This document shows positions 25,517 through 34,618 of a DNA stretch of 64,000 nt, in pieces. The translations under genes and the position numbers were made by a program. Under the pieces are notes generated by a model. It was not told where the DNA came from and ran no database searches. It saw nothing but the letters and a program-made list of their open reading frames with translations. Source of the DNA: Scandinavium sp036271055. Its GTDB lineage: Bacteria > Pseudomonadota > Gammaproteobacteria > Enterobacterales > Enterobacteriaceae. Each line of letters begins with the position of its first letter. The stretch's first letter is position 1. The stretch lies in NCBI RefSeq assembly GCF_036271055.1, contig NZ_DATBBJ010000073.1, positions 441,618-505,617 on the forward strand, read 5' to 3'.

Positions 25517-25774
25517 CTATTTGGTCAGAGGGGTTTTACGTGTCGGACCGCTGGTGGCCCTTGAATCTGCATCACCTTTGAACCTGGCCTGAGGGTGCTT
25601 GTTCTGTTGGCGACTATGCTTTGGGTTACACGTTCCGTTAGCTTCACTAACCTGTGTACAGCCCGATTTTTCAAGCTGGGCGCGATAGGCCTCACTGATA
25701 GCGAATGCGGACACAGAAAACAGACTCCCCGCCATTACAACCGTTGCTAACATCATTACTTTTTTATTCATCAT
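25517..25774 (-). CDS. Small secreted protein, unknown
   Basis: 85 residues (ATG 25774, or 25771 at the second Met). A Sec signal peptide MMNKKVMMLATVVMAGSLFS runs to a cleavage near AFA-ISEAYR. The mature part of about 58 residues has two cysteines (KSGCTQVSEANGTCNPK), probably a disulphide loop, and a basic, low-complexity tail rich in K, R, Q and P. I do not recognise a family with known function. It is upstream of the lipoprotein gene on the same strand (33 bases between stop and next start) and they may be co-transcribed. Confidence 0.65.
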   Translation of the reverse strand: MMNKKVMMLATVVMAGSLFSVSAFAISEAYRAQLEKSGCTQVSEANGTCNPKHSRQQNKHPQARFKGDADSRATSGPTRKTPLTK

Positions 25775-26128
25775 TCAATCCTGACATTTATTAGAGTAAC
25801 GCCGTTGTCAATCCAGTAATATTTATCAATCCTTTTGCATTCAGCGTTTTTAGAGGGCATTGATATGCCCGCCCGCATCATATTAATTTCTTTATAAAAT
25901 AAACAGCGCAAAAAAGCAGTTAATAATTGTTTTTTATCGCATTGATTTTTAAGGGGAAATAAATGCCAGTTTGTGTTATGTTATCTGGGTGTAGAAAAAC
26001 CGTATCGAAGATGACGTGCTTATTTTTATAAAGTGTGTCGATAAAGGAGGCGTTATTTTTCTCTGGTAACAAATCGCCAGTCATTACTTTCATATGAAAT
26101 AAAAATTAGCAGGCTTATTATGCATAAA
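25775..26128. other. AT-rich intergenic region between secreted-protein gene and dcp
   Basis: About 350 AT-rich bases holding the upstream region of the small secreted-protein gene (minus strand). One 22-codon frame with a GGGG ribosome-like site (25963-26031) and an isolated AAGGAGG at 26044 without a usable start codon are present; neither is convincing as a gene. Confidence 0.4.
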
Positions 26129-26152
26129 AAAAGACCCCGAAAGGTCTTTTTA
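26129..26152. terminator. Bidirectional terminator downstream of dcp
   Basis: AAGACC (26131-26136) and GGTCTT (26143-26148) form the core of a stem extended by A/T pairs on both flanks, giving a U run in either direction. It lies 26 bases beyond the dcp stop on the minus strand. Confidence 0.8.
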
Positions 26153-26177
26153 GATATTCAATGTTATCTATTGGGAA

Positions 26178-28226
26178 TTATTCACTTAAGCCACGGTTTC
26201 TCAGCATCGGTTCCGGGAACGGATCGTGCCCACGCCAGTCACGATACAATGTTTCCAAATCGCTGCTGTTACCGCGTGATAAAATCGCGTCCCGGAAGCG
26301 TTGTCCATTTTCGCGGGTCAGCCCGCCCTGCTCTGCGAACCACTGATAACCGTCATCTGCCAGCATTTGGGTCCAGATATAGGCGTAATACCCTGCCGCA
26401 TAGCCGCCGCCAAAGATGTGCGCGAAATAGCTGCTGCGATAACGCGGAGGTACGGCGGCAATATCTAAATTTTCGGCGCGAATGGCTTTATTTTCGAAAG
26501 CATCAACATCTGTTGGCAGCGTTTCTGTGGTTAACGTGTGCCAGTTCATATCCAGTAACGCCGAACTGAGCAATTCGGTCATGTCATAGCCTTTGTTGAA
26601 GGTCGCGGCACGCATCATGCTGTCGCGCAAAGTCTCAGGCATCGGCTCGCCGGTTTGATAATGGCGGGCAAAACGGGTGAAGACCTGCGGGTGACGCGCC
26701 CAGTGTTCGTTGATCTGTGACGGAAACTCAACAAAGTCACGCGGCGTTCGCGTGCCCGAAAGCCCAGGATAGCGCTGTGTAGCGAACAATCCATGCAACG
26801 TATGGCCGAATTCGTGGAACAATGTGACGACATCATCCCAACTCAACAGCGCCGGGTGACTGGCTGTCGGTTTTTGATAGTTGCAGACGTTGTAAATGAC
26901 GGGCCGTTGCTCAAGCAGCGTCGACTGCTGAACAAAGTTATCCATCCACGCGCCGCCGCCTTTTGAATCACGGGCGAAGAAATCACCGTAAAACAACGCC
27001 AAACCTTCGCCATTCGTGTCGAATATTTCCCAAACGCGCACATCAGGGTGATAAACCGGGATATCGAAGCGCTCGACAAAACGGATGCCAAACAGCTGTG
27101 AAGCCGCCCAGAACACACCTTCTGTCAGAACATTGTTCAGTTCGAGATAGGGTTTAATTGTTGATTCATCAAGGGAATAACGAGCCAGCCGCACTTGTTC
27201 GGCGTAATAAGCCCAGTCCCATGCTTGCGCCCTGAAACCGCCCTGTTGATCGTCTATCACATGCTGAATATCCGCCAATTCACGTTCGGCACGCGCTCGC
27301 GCCGCTGGTGCGATTTTGCGCATAAACGTAAAGGCAGCTTCGGGCGTTTTTGCCATCTGATCGGCCATGCTCCAGCTCGCATAATCGCGATAACCCAAAA
27401 GTTTCGCCTGGTTGGCCCGAACGCTGACCAATCTCAGGATAAGCTCGCGGGTGTCGCTTTGATCGCCTTTCTCATTACGCAGCCAGCCTGCGGTAAACAG
27501 GTTTTCACGCGTCTGCCGATCGCGTAACTGTGCGAGTGCGGGATGCTGCGTAAAATTCAACAATGTAAGAAGCCAGCGATCATTCAGCCCTTTTTCCTGT
27601 GCCGCGCTGGCGGCTGCGGTAATCTCTTCGTCGCTAAGTCCATCGAGTTGATGACGGTAATCCAGCACCAGTCCACCGGATTTGACACCCGCCATCAAAC
27701 GTTGATGAAACTGAGTGCTAAGCGTCGCCGCCTCGGTATTCAGTTCGCGTAGTTCAGCTTTTTGCGCGACGCCCAATTTAGCCCCCGCCAGAATAAAGCG
27801 TTGATATACCACTTCAACCAAACGCAACGATTCTGAATCCAGACTTAGCGTTTCCCGTTGTTGCCAAATATGCTCGACACGTTCAAACAATGCATCATTC
27901 AGGTAAATATCATTGGCGAGCCCTGCAAGCTCGGCGGAAAACTGTTCATCGAGTTGCTGGAGCGTGTCATTGGTATGCGCATTGGTCATCGCGAAAAATA
28001 CAGACGTCACGCGCTCAAGCAGTTCGCCGCTTTTCTCCAGCGCCACAAAGATGTTGTCGAATGTTGCGGGCTGTGGATTTTCGGCAATAGCGGTGATTTC
28101 TTCGCGTTTACGCCGCACACCCTCATCAAATGCCGGACGATAATGCTCGTCCTGAATAACATCAAAGCGCGGAGCCTGATATGGCAACAGGCTAACAGTT
28201 AAAAACGGATTATCGTGATTCATCAC
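26178..28226 (-). CDS. dcp: Peptidyl-dipeptidase Dcp
   Basis: 682 residues, an M3 family zinc metallopeptidase matching E. coli Dcp (681). The zinc motif HEFGHTLHG stands at about residue 465 and the downstream zinc-glutamate region FVEFPSQINEHWA follows; PPRYRSSYFAHIFGGGYAAG near 610 is a further family signature. It removes C-terminal dipeptides from peptides and is cytoplasmic or periplasmic. Single gene, divergent from ydfG over about 200 bp. Confidence 0.96.
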   Translation of the reverse strand: MMNHDNPFLTVSLLPYQAPRFDVIQDEHYRPAFDEGVRRKREEITAIAENPQPATFDNIFVALEKSGELLERVTSVFFAMTNAHTNDTLQQLDEQFSAELAGLANDIYLNDALFERVEHIWQQRETLSLDSESLRLVEVVYQRFILAGAKLGVAQKAELRELNTEAATLSTQFHQRLMAGVKSGGLVLDYRHQLDGLSDEEITAAASAAQEKGLNDRWLLTLLNFTQHPALAQLRDRQTRENLFTAGWLRNEKGDQSDTRELILRLVSVRANQAKLLGYRDYASWSMADQMAKTPEAAFTFMRKIAPAARARAERELADIQHVIDDQQGGFRAQAWDWAYYAEQVRLARYSLDESTIKPYLELNNVLTEGVFWAASQLFGIRFVERFDIPVYHPDVRVWEIFDTNGEGLALFYGDFFARDSKGGGAWMDNFVQQSTLLEQRPVIYNVCNYQKPTASHPALLSWDDVVTLFHEFGHTLHGLFATQRYPGLSGTRTPRDFVEFPSQINEHWARHPQVFTRFARHYQTGEPMPETLRDSMMRAATFNKGYDMTELLSSALLDMNWHTLTTETLPTDVDAFENKAIRAENLDIAAVPPRYRSSYFAHIFGGGYAAGYYAYIWTQMLADDGYQWFAEQGGLTRENGQRFRDAILSRGNSSDLETLYRDWRGHDPFPEPMLRNRGLSE

Positions 28227-28432
28227 TCACTCCTGAAACTGGGACATTCCTTAGAGTAGGCAACCCATTGATAAACCGCAATGATTTTACGGGGCAGCAC
28301 CGTAGCGCGGCTTCGCAGGCAACCTTATTTTTAACGCATCAACGGCAACACCTGGCAGCAAAGTTCCACTCCCGAAGGCTGACCGCACATGCTATGGTAT
28401 GAAGACAGTTAAAGCATTGAGGAACAGGAAGA

Positions 28433-29182
28433 ATGATTGTACTTGTTACCGGAGCCACCGCCGGATTTGGCGAAAGCATTACCCGCCGTTTTATCGCTAA
28501 TGGCCACAAAGTTATCGCCACAGGCCGTCGTCAGGAACGTTTGCAGGAGCTGAAAGAAGAGTTGGGCGACAACATTCTGACCGCGCAACTGGACGTGCGT
28601 AACCGCGCGGCGATTGAAGAGATGATTGCCAACCTTCCCGCCGAGTGGCGCAATATCGATATTCTGGTCAACAACGCGGGTCTGGCGCTCGGCATGGAGC
28701 CTGCGCAAAAAGCCAACGTTGACGATTGGGAAACGATGATCGACACCAACAACAAAGGCCTGGTGTATATGACCCGCGCAGTGCTGCCGGGCATGGTCGA
28801 ACGCAACCGTGGTCATATCATCAATATCGGTTCAACGGCTGGCAGTTGGCCGTATGCAGGCGGCAACGTTTACGGCGCGACCAAAGCGTTTGTACGCCAG
28901 TTCAGCCTTAATCTGCGCACCGATTTGCACGGCACCGCGATACGCGTGACCGATGTTGAACCAGGCCTCGTGGGTGGCACGGAGTTTTCTAATGTGCGCT
29001 TTAAAGGCGACGATGCGAAAGCTGAGAAAACCTACGAAAACACCAGCGCGTTGTCGGCAGAAGATGTCACCGAAGCCGTGTGGTGGGTTGCAACACTGCC
29101 AAAACACGTCAACATCAACACCCTTGAAATGATGCCTGTCAGTCAGACTTACGCCGGACTGAGCATTCATCGTCAGAGTTAA
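28433..29182 (+). CDS. ydfG: NADP-dependent 3-hydroxy acid dehydrogenase YdfG
   Basis: 249 residues, classical SDR: TGATAGFG cofactor motif (6-13), NNAG (about 82), Ser in NIGSTAGSWPYAGG and YGATK catalytic Tyr/Lys (about 147-151). In E. coli YdfG oxidises L-allo-threonine and serine and reduces malonic semialdehyde to 3-hydroxypropionate, the last step of pyrimidine degradation by Rut. RBS AGGAACAGGAAGA is ahead of the ATG. Followed by rspR with a GC-rich hairpin (29198-29213) between. Confidence 0.95.
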   Translation: MIVLVTGATAGFGESITRRFIANGHKVIATGRRQERLQELKEELGDNILTAQLDVRNRAAIEEMIANLPAEWRNIDILVNNAGLALGMEPAQKANVDDWETMIDTNNKGLVYMTRAVLPGMVERNRGHIINIGSTAGSWPYAGGNVYGATKAFVRQFSLNLRTDLHGTAIRVTDVEPGLVGGTEFSNVRFKGDDAKAEKTYENTSALSAEDVTEAVWWVATLPKHVNINTLEMMPVSQTYAGLSIHRQS

Positions 29183-29275
29183 CGGCCGTTAACCCGTCCG
29201 GCCTGCGGGCCGGGCTGGGCGTGGCAGCAAAATCAGCGTAAAATAACGCACTTATCCCGCAATGAAGAAAGAGCC

Positions 29276-29962
29276 ATGGCCGCAGAATCGCAACTCAATC
29301 CGACCCAGCCCGTCAATCAGCAAATCTATCGCATTCTGCGCCGGGATATCGTGCACTGTCTGATAGCACCTGGCACGCCGTTGTCCGAGAAAGAAGTGTC
29401 GGTTCGTTTTGACGTCTCGCGCCAACCGGTCCGTGAAGCCTTTATCAAACTCGCCGAAAACGGATTGATTCAAATTCGTCCCCAGCGCGGCAGCTACGTG
29501 AATAAGATTTCCCTGTCACAGGTGCGCAACGGTTGTTTCGTGCGTCAGGCGATTGAATGTGCCGTGGTGCGCCGTGCCGCCGCGATGATAACCGATGCCC
29601 AGCTTTATCAACTGGAGCAAAATCTGCACCAGCAACGTATCGCCATTGACCGCGAACAGCTCAATGATTTCTTCCTTCTCGACGACGAATTTCACCAGTT
29701 GCTGTCGCAAATTGCCGACTGCCAACTGGCGTGGGAAACCATCGAAAACATTAAAGCCGCCATCGACCGCGTGCGCTATATGAGCCTTGATCACGTCACT
29801 TCCCCGGAAATGCTGTTACGTCAGCATCAGGATATTTTCAGCGCGCTGGAAAAGCGTGACGTGGAAGGCGTTGATAAAGCGATGACCGAACATCTGCAAG
29901 AAATTAGCGAGTCTGTATTGTTGATTCGTCAGGAAAATCGCGACTGGTTTAGCGAAGAATGA
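29276..29962 (+). CDS. rspR: GntR/FadR-family repressor RspR (YdfH)
   Basis: 228 residues. The winged HTH at 14-80 contains LSEKEVSVRFDVSRQPVREA and LIQIRPQRGSYV; the C-terminal FCD (FadC-type) helical domain has the metal-ligand pattern DDEFHQLL and RQHQDIF. It matches E. coli YdfH/RspR, which represses rspAB. It faces the ydfI-manD transport block, whose promoters share a 14-bp motif that is a candidate operator for this protein. Confidence 0.92.
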   Translation: MAAESQLNPTQPVNQQIYRILRRDIVHCLIAPGTPLSEKEVSVRFDVSRQPVREAFIKLAENGLIQIRPQRGSYVNKISLSQVRNGCFVRQAIECAVVRRAAAMITDAQLYQLEQNLHQQRIAIDREQLNDFFLLDDEFHQLLSQIADCQLAWETIENIKAAIDRVRYMSLDHVTSPEMLLRQHQDIFSALEKRDVEGVDKAMTEHLQEISESVLLIRQENRDWFSEE

Positions 29963-30011
29963 TACCGGTGTGATGAAGATGCCGCCCCGAATGGAGCGGC
30001 AGTGAAACGAT

Positions 30012-31475
30012 TTACAGCTTCGCCGCAAAGGCCGCCACGGTGACTTTAGCCCCTTTCTCCAGCAGCGACAGATACGCGTTTGTCACCTGCGCGACAAATT
30101 TGCTCTCTAACGGCAATTCCTTGCCAAAAATAGCTTCAATACCCAGCAACGCTTTCACACGATTTTCGCCCTGCGCACTGGCTTTTACTGCGTTTTGGAT
30201 CGTATCCAGTAGCGGATCGCAGACTTCAATCGCTTCGCCCTGCTCGTCCGTGCCGTCGACATAACGCATCCAGCCCGAAACGCCCAGCGCCAGCAATGAG
30301 AAATCGCTGTTTTTCGCCAGATGCCAGCGCACGGAATCGAGCATACGCTGGGGCAGTTTCTGACTGCCGTCCATTGCGATTTGCCAGGTGCGGTGACGCA
30401 GCGCCGGGTTGCTGTAACGGTCGATCAGCAAATCCGCATAACGCGCTAAATCGACACCCTTCACTTTCAGCGTGGGCGCCTGCTCTTTGAGCATTAATGC
30501 GTGAGCAGCCCGACGATAATTCGCGTCTTCCATGCACTCGTTGATATGCTGATACCCCGCCAGATAACCGAGATACGCGAGGAACGAATGGCTGCCGTTG
30601 AGCATGCGCAGTTTCATTTCTTCAAATGGGATAACATCAGACACCAGTTCTGCCCCGGCCTTTTCCCACTGTGGGCGGCCAGCAACAAAATTGTCTTCAA
30701 TGACCCACTGACGGAACGGTTCACAGGCCACACCTGCCGGGTCACGCACACCGGTTATGGCTTCAATTTTATCCAGCGTTTCCGGAGTGACAGCGGGTAC
30801 AATGCGGTCAACCATCGTCGATGGGAACGTCACGTTGCGTTCGATCCATTCAGCTAATTCGCTATTCAGCGCACGAGCATAAGCACGCACCACTTTACCC
30901 AGCACATGACCGTTTTCCGGCATGTTGTCGCAGGACATGACGCTGAACGGCGGTAACCCTGCGGCTTTGCGGCGCGCCAGTGCTTCAACCACTACGCCTG
31001 GTGCTGACGTTGGCTGATGCGGGTTTTTCAGATCTGCAGCGATCATCGGGTGATCAAGGTTCAGTTCGCCGGTCGCTGGTGAATGGCAGTACCCTTTTTC
31101 GGTGATGGTCAATGACACAATCGCCACCTGCGGCTCACACATTTTTGCCAGCACGGTTTCGAGACCATCAACCTGAGCATGCAGCGCTTCTTTGACTACG
31201 CCAACAACACGGGCAGTCCATGCGTCAGCTGACATTTCTGCCACGGTATACAAATTATCCTGATGCTTTAGGTCAGCGATTTGCTGCTCGCCGCCAATCA
31301 AGTTGACTTCGGTATAACCCCAGTCACTGTTATGTTCTGACGCGAGAATGTCGGTATAAACGGCCTGATGCGCGCGGTGAAAAGCACCAAAACCCAGATG
31401 AACGATACGTGGCACCAGTTTGGTGCGATCATAGGCGGGTACGGTCGCCTTAGCGGTTAAAAGCGTATTTTGCAT
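30012..31475 (-). CDS. ydfI: Mannitol dehydrogenase-family oxidoreductase YdfI (fructuronate reductase-like)
   Basis: 487 residues, close to E. coli YdfI and to UxuB. The N-terminal Rossmann domain carries RIVHLGFGAFHRAHQ and MSCDNMPENGHV; the C-terminal catalytic domain shows VDRIVPAVT and KLRMLNGSHSFLAYLGY, which includes the catalytic Lys-Asn-His set. It likely interconverts a hexuronate-derived keto acid (fructuronate) and mannonate with NAD(H). Together with manD downstream chemistry this makes 2-keto-3-deoxygluconate from fructuronate. A degenerate copy of the shared 14-bp motif lies 29 bases ahead. Confidence 0.9.
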   Translation of the reverse strand: MQNTLLTAKATVPAYDRTKLVPRIVHLGFGAFHRAHQAVYTDILASEHNSDWGYTEVNLIGGEQQIADLKHQDNLYTVAEMSADAWTARVVGVVKEALHAQVDGLETVLAKMCEPQVAIVSLTITEKGYCHSPATGELNLDHPMIAADLKNPHQPTSAPGVVVEALARRKAAGLPPFSVMSCDNMPENGHVLGKVVRAYARALNSELAEWIERNVTFPSTMVDRIVPAVTPETLDKIEAITGVRDPAGVACEPFRQWVIEDNFVAGRPQWEKAGAELVSDVIPFEEMKLRMLNGSHSFLAYLGYLAGYQHINECMEDANYRRAAHALMLKEQAPTLKVKGVDLARYADLLIDRYSNPALRHRTWQIAMDGSQKLPQRMLDSVRWHLAKNSDFSLLALGVSGWMRYVDGTDEQGEAIEVCDPLLDTIQNAVKASAQGENRVKALLGIEAIFGKELPLESKFVAQVTNAYLSLLEKGAKVTVAAFAAKL

Positions 31476-31503
31476 TTTTTTGACTCACAGGTAGAGGACG
31501 CTC

Positions 31504-31517
31504 ATTGCCATACTAGA
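31504..31517 (-). promoter_or_regulatory. Degenerate copy of the candidate RspR operator, ydfI promoter
   Basis: ATTGCCATACTAGA matches 10 of 14 positions of the motif ACTACCATACAAGT found ahead of manD and the ACS-type transporter. It stands 29 bases upstream of the ydfI start. Confidence 0.4.
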
Positions 31518-31609
31518 ATACCCCCATGAACGTCCTGTACTTTGATTTATGTTAATTTCCCTGCAAGTGGTATGACATGAATTGAAAGTTGTGTGACAGC
31601 CTTATCACC

Positions 31610-33145
31610 CTATCGCACACTGAGCGTTTTCGTCACTGTTACGTTTTCAGGCAAATCATTGAGCTGTGCCCAGGAATAGCCCGTCAAATCCTCGACTATG
31701 GCTTTTGCCTGCGGCGTAATGGCTTTGGCATCGCCGGTAGCTTTCATGCGTTCCACTTCTGCCACAAAAATGCCGTGGGTTTGCTTGTTCAAATGGAACG
31801 TCCAGGCCTGCCAGAAAGCAAACAGCAGCAGGATGGCGGTTCCGGCAAACAACAGCAGCGCGATAGTGTTGATCGCTTCTTGCGGCTGCACCTGGCTGCC
31901 TTTCACAAAACCACCGGTCTGGAGCAACAGACCGACGACAAAGGTCGCGATCGCTACCGTGGTTTTACGGGAAAACGTCATCACAGCGGCAAATAGCCCT
32001 TCGCGGCGTTTGTGGCTGATCATTTCGTCAATATCCGGAATAAACGGGAAAACGTTCCACGGGGTAAATTCCAGTACGCAACGCCCAACCTGATAAGCCG
32101 CCGCAAGGATCAGCAACAGCATCACTTTATTGTCGGTCGGGAACTGGTAAATAAGGAACAACCCACCAAGACAAATCAACATCAGTGAATAAGCAAAAAT
32201 ATAGAGCCGCGATGGCCCAAATTTGATGATTGCCAGCCCTGCCACGAGCGTGACCGGTAAGCCAACAATACTCATCGACAGCAGCGTGCCGGCCAACGCC
32301 GACGACACGCTCAGACAATAAACGCAGAAGAACACAAACACCGTGTTATAGACGTCTTTTGCCGTGAACGAGAACAGATAAATCGCCAGATGTTTACGAA
32401 AAGCGCGGACTTTCAGCGTTGAGGCGTACTCTTTGAACAGCAGGCCAACTTTATTCAGTTTTTCAAGTAGCGAGGTTTTAACCTGGTCTTTTTCGAGTTC
32501 AGCCATCATTTCTGGCGTTAATTCGCGCTCCCACGTCACTTTCCATGAAATAAATACGCAAGCCATAAACGCAACAGCAAATACGATCCCGTTAATGAGA
32601 TAGGCATTTGCATTATGCTCACCGAAATAGCTAATCAGCAGACCCGGAATAAACGTCGCTAAAAACGTGCCGGATGCGGATAAAAACATCCGGCAGGTTG
32701 ATAATTTGGTACGTGAATTGAAGTCTTTAGTCATCTCTGAGGGCAAGGTTTCCCACGGGATAAGTACCATCGCGGCAATCACTTCGAACGCCAGATACAC
32801 CGCAAGGTAGAAGCCGTATGACATACCGTCGAGCCACAGCAGTGCATACACCAGCATCAGCGGCGCGCCAATCAGCAAAAAGAAGCGACGACGGCCGAAT
32901 TTTTTGCCGAAATAGTTTTTATAAAAGTGATCGGTAAAGCTACCCATAAACAAGCTGACGACAGCATCAACAATACGGGCAATTGCCACAATGGAGGCCG
33001 CTTCCATTGGCGACAGGCCAACAAAGGTGGTGTAGAAAAATAATAGCCAGGCGCCAATCACCGTAAATGCGCCCCCGCCCATAATATCTGTCAGGCCATA
33101 GCCAATGCTCACCGGGATGGTGATATTTTTATTTTTGCGGGTCAT
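31610..33145 (-). CDS. GPH-family sugar/sugar acid:cation symporter (MFS)
   Basis: 511 residues with 12 hydrophobic segments and the glycoside-pentoside-hexuronide layout: IGYGLTDIMGGGAF in helix 1, DAVVSLFMGSFTDHFYKNYF in the 2-3 region, WETLPSEMTKDFNSRTKLST in loop 4-5. Members import melibiose, xylosides or glucuronides with Na+ or H+. The block suggests a hexuronate- or aldonate-related substrate. It replaces rspB of the E. coli locus between manD and ydfI. RBS AAGGAAAGAGC; a large inverted repeat precedes it. Confidence 0.85.
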   Translation of the reverse strand: MTRKNKNITIPVSIGYGLTDIMGGGAFTVIGAWLLFFYTTFVGLSPMEAASIVAIARIVDAVVSLFMGSFTDHFYKNYFGKKFGRRRFFLLIGAPLMLVYALLWLDGMSYGFYLAVYLAFEVIAAMVLIPWETLPSEMTKDFNSRTKLSTCRMFLSASGTFLATFIPGLLISYFGEHNANAYLINGIVFAVAFMACVFISWKVTWERELTPEMMAELEKDQVKTSLLEKLNKVGLLFKEYASTLKVRAFRKHLAIYLFSFTAKDVYNTVFVFFCVYCLSVSSALAGTLLSMSIVGLPVTLVAGLAIIKFGPSRLYIFAYSLMLICLGGLFLIYQFPTDNKVMLLLILAAAYQVGRCVLEFTPWNVFPFIPDIDEMISHKRREGLFAAVMTFSRKTTVAIATFVVGLLLQTGGFVKGSQVQPQEAINTIALLLFAGTAILLLFAFWQAWTFHLNKQTHGIFVAEVERMKATGDAKAITPQAKAIVEDLTGYSWAQLNDLPENVTVTKTLSVR

Positions 33146-33170
33146 GCTCTTTCCTTAAATAATGAGGAGA

Positions 33171-33209
33171 AATGGCGATTTCATATTTATGGCGTATGAA
33201 ATCGCTATT
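33171..33209. repeat. 15-bp inverted repeat between manD and the GPH transporter gene
   Basis: AATGGCGATTTCATA (33171-33185) and TATGAAATCGCTATT (33195-33209) are inverted with one mismatch around a 9-base loop. No T tract follows on the minus strand, so it is not a plain terminator. It may stabilise the upstream manD mRNA end, or tune read-through into the transporter gene. Confidence 0.75.
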
Positions 33210-33243
33210 GGCAGGCGACTCCGTTATTTCTTTTTAGGGTTTA

Positions 33244-34458
33244 TTACCAATTCCATAGCGTGCCGTCTTCCAGACGCGCCACCGGGAGATAAGCCGGATC
33301 ATACGGATATTTCGCAGCCAGCTTTTCGTCAAACTCAATGCCCAGCCCCGGTTTGTTGCCCGGATGCATGTAGCCATTGTCGAAAGTCCAGTTATGCGGG
33401 AACACCTCCAGCATTTGATCGGAATAGCCCATATATTCCTGAACGCCAAAGTTTGGCACCCACAAGTCAAAATGCAGCGCCGCCGCCATACATACTGGCG
33501 ATAAATCGGACGGCCCGTGTGAACCCGTGCGCACTTGATAAAGTGACGCAAAATCCGCGATACGACGCATCCCCGTGATACCACCCGCGTGAGTGATTGT
33601 GGTGCGGATATAGTCGATCAGCTGTTCTTCAATCAGCTGTTTGCAATCCCAGATGCTATTGAACACTTCCCCCACCGCAATCGGCGTGACGGTGTGTTGA
33701 CGGATCAGACGGAAACATTCCTGGTTCTCGGCGGGCGTCGGGTCTTCCATCCAGAACAGGCGGTAATCTTCGATACTTTTACCGAAGCGCGCAGCTTCAA
33801 TCGGCGTCAGACGGTGATGCATGTCGTGCAAAAGATGTTCGTCAAAGCCGAATTTTTGACGCACCGCGTCGAACAGTTTCGGCGTGAAATCGAGGTATTT
33901 TTCGGTAGACCACAGCTGTTCTTCCGGCCACTGGCCTTTGGTGGCCGGTTCATACGCCTGCCCTTTGCCCTTCGCCATTCCATAGGTGGTTTTCATCCCC
34001 GGCACGCCGCACTGCACACGAATCGCTTTGAAACCCATTTCTTTGTGGCGTGCATAGTCGTCCAATACTTCATCAATCGTGTGGCCGGTGGTGTGGCAAT
34101 AGACCATGACGCCTTCGCGCGATGCGCCGCCGAGCAGTTGATAGAGCGGCATGTTGGCGGCTTTGGCTTTGATATCCCACAGCGCCATATCGACAGCGGA
34201 AATCGCTGACATGGTCACCGGACCGCGACGCCAGTACGCGCCTTTATAAAAGAACTGCCAGATATCTTCGATGCGATGCGCATCACGACCAATCAGCTGC
34301 GGACAAAGATGATCTTTCAAATACGAAGCCACCGACAACTCACGTCCGTTCAGCGTCGCGTCGCCCAGCCCGGTGATCCCGTCTTCGGTGGTGATTTTCA
34401 ATGTGACAAAATTACGTCCCGGACAAGTAACAAATACGTCTGCTGCAACAATTTTCAT
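33244..34458 (-). CDS. rspA: D-mannonate dehydratase ManD / RspA
   Basis: 404 residues from ATG 34458 (AAGGA six bases ahead; an ATG two codons earlier abuts the ribosome site). Enolase-superfamily member nearly identical to E. coli RspA. Metal ligands lie in DMHHRLTP, MEDPTPAEN and VGEVFNSIWD; HGPSDLSPVCMAAALHFDLW is specific to the ManD group. It dehydrates D-mannonate to 2-keto-3-deoxygluconate. A conserved 14-bp motif overlaps its predicted promoter 45-65 bases ahead, and the GPH transporter follows 98 bases downstream. Confidence 0.93.
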   Translation of the reverse strand: MKIVAADVFVTCPGRNFVTLKITTEDGITGLGDATLNGRELSVASYLKDHLCPQLIGRDAHRIEDIWQFFYKGAYWRRGPVTMSAISAVDMALWDIKAKAANMPLYQLLGGASREGVMVYCHTTGHTIDEVLDDYARHKEMGFKAIRVQCGVPGMKTTYGMAKGKGQAYEPATKGQWPEEQLWSTEKYLDFTPKLFDAVRQKFGFDEHLLHDMHHRLTPIEAARFGKSIEDYRLFWMEDPTPAENQECFRLIRQHTVTPIAVGEVFNSIWDCKQLIEEQLIDYIRTTITHAGGITGMRRIADFASLYQVRTGSHGPSDLSPVCMAAALHFDLWVPNFGVQEYMGYSDQMLEVFPHNWTFDNGYMHPGNKPGLGIEFDEKLAAKYPYDPAYLPVARLEDGTLWNW

Positions 34459-34508
34459 GTTCATTCCTTACGGCTTATCGTTGATGAGCAAATAGTGTGC
34501 CCACAACA

Positions 34509-34522
34509 ACTACCATACAAGT
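34509..34522 (-). promoter_or_regulatory. Candidate RspR operator ahead of manD
   Basis: ACTACCATACAAGT on the plus strand, identical to 35975-35988, with dyad symmetry ACT-N3-AT-N3-AGT. On the minus strand it partly overlaps a TATACT -10-like element, consistent with a repressor site. Confidence 0.6.
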
Positions 34523-34618
34523 ATATAAAACAGAAAAAGCTCAGCGGATCACAAAAATAGAGGCATTAATGAGAGGGTTGCCCGGCAGCAAATGGCTGCG
34601 CCGGGCCAGAAGAAAGGA

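Noticed and set aside
25963..26031. 22-codon frame with a GGGG ribosome-like site
   Set aside because: Too short and without a known homologue or membrane character to call a gene without conservation data.
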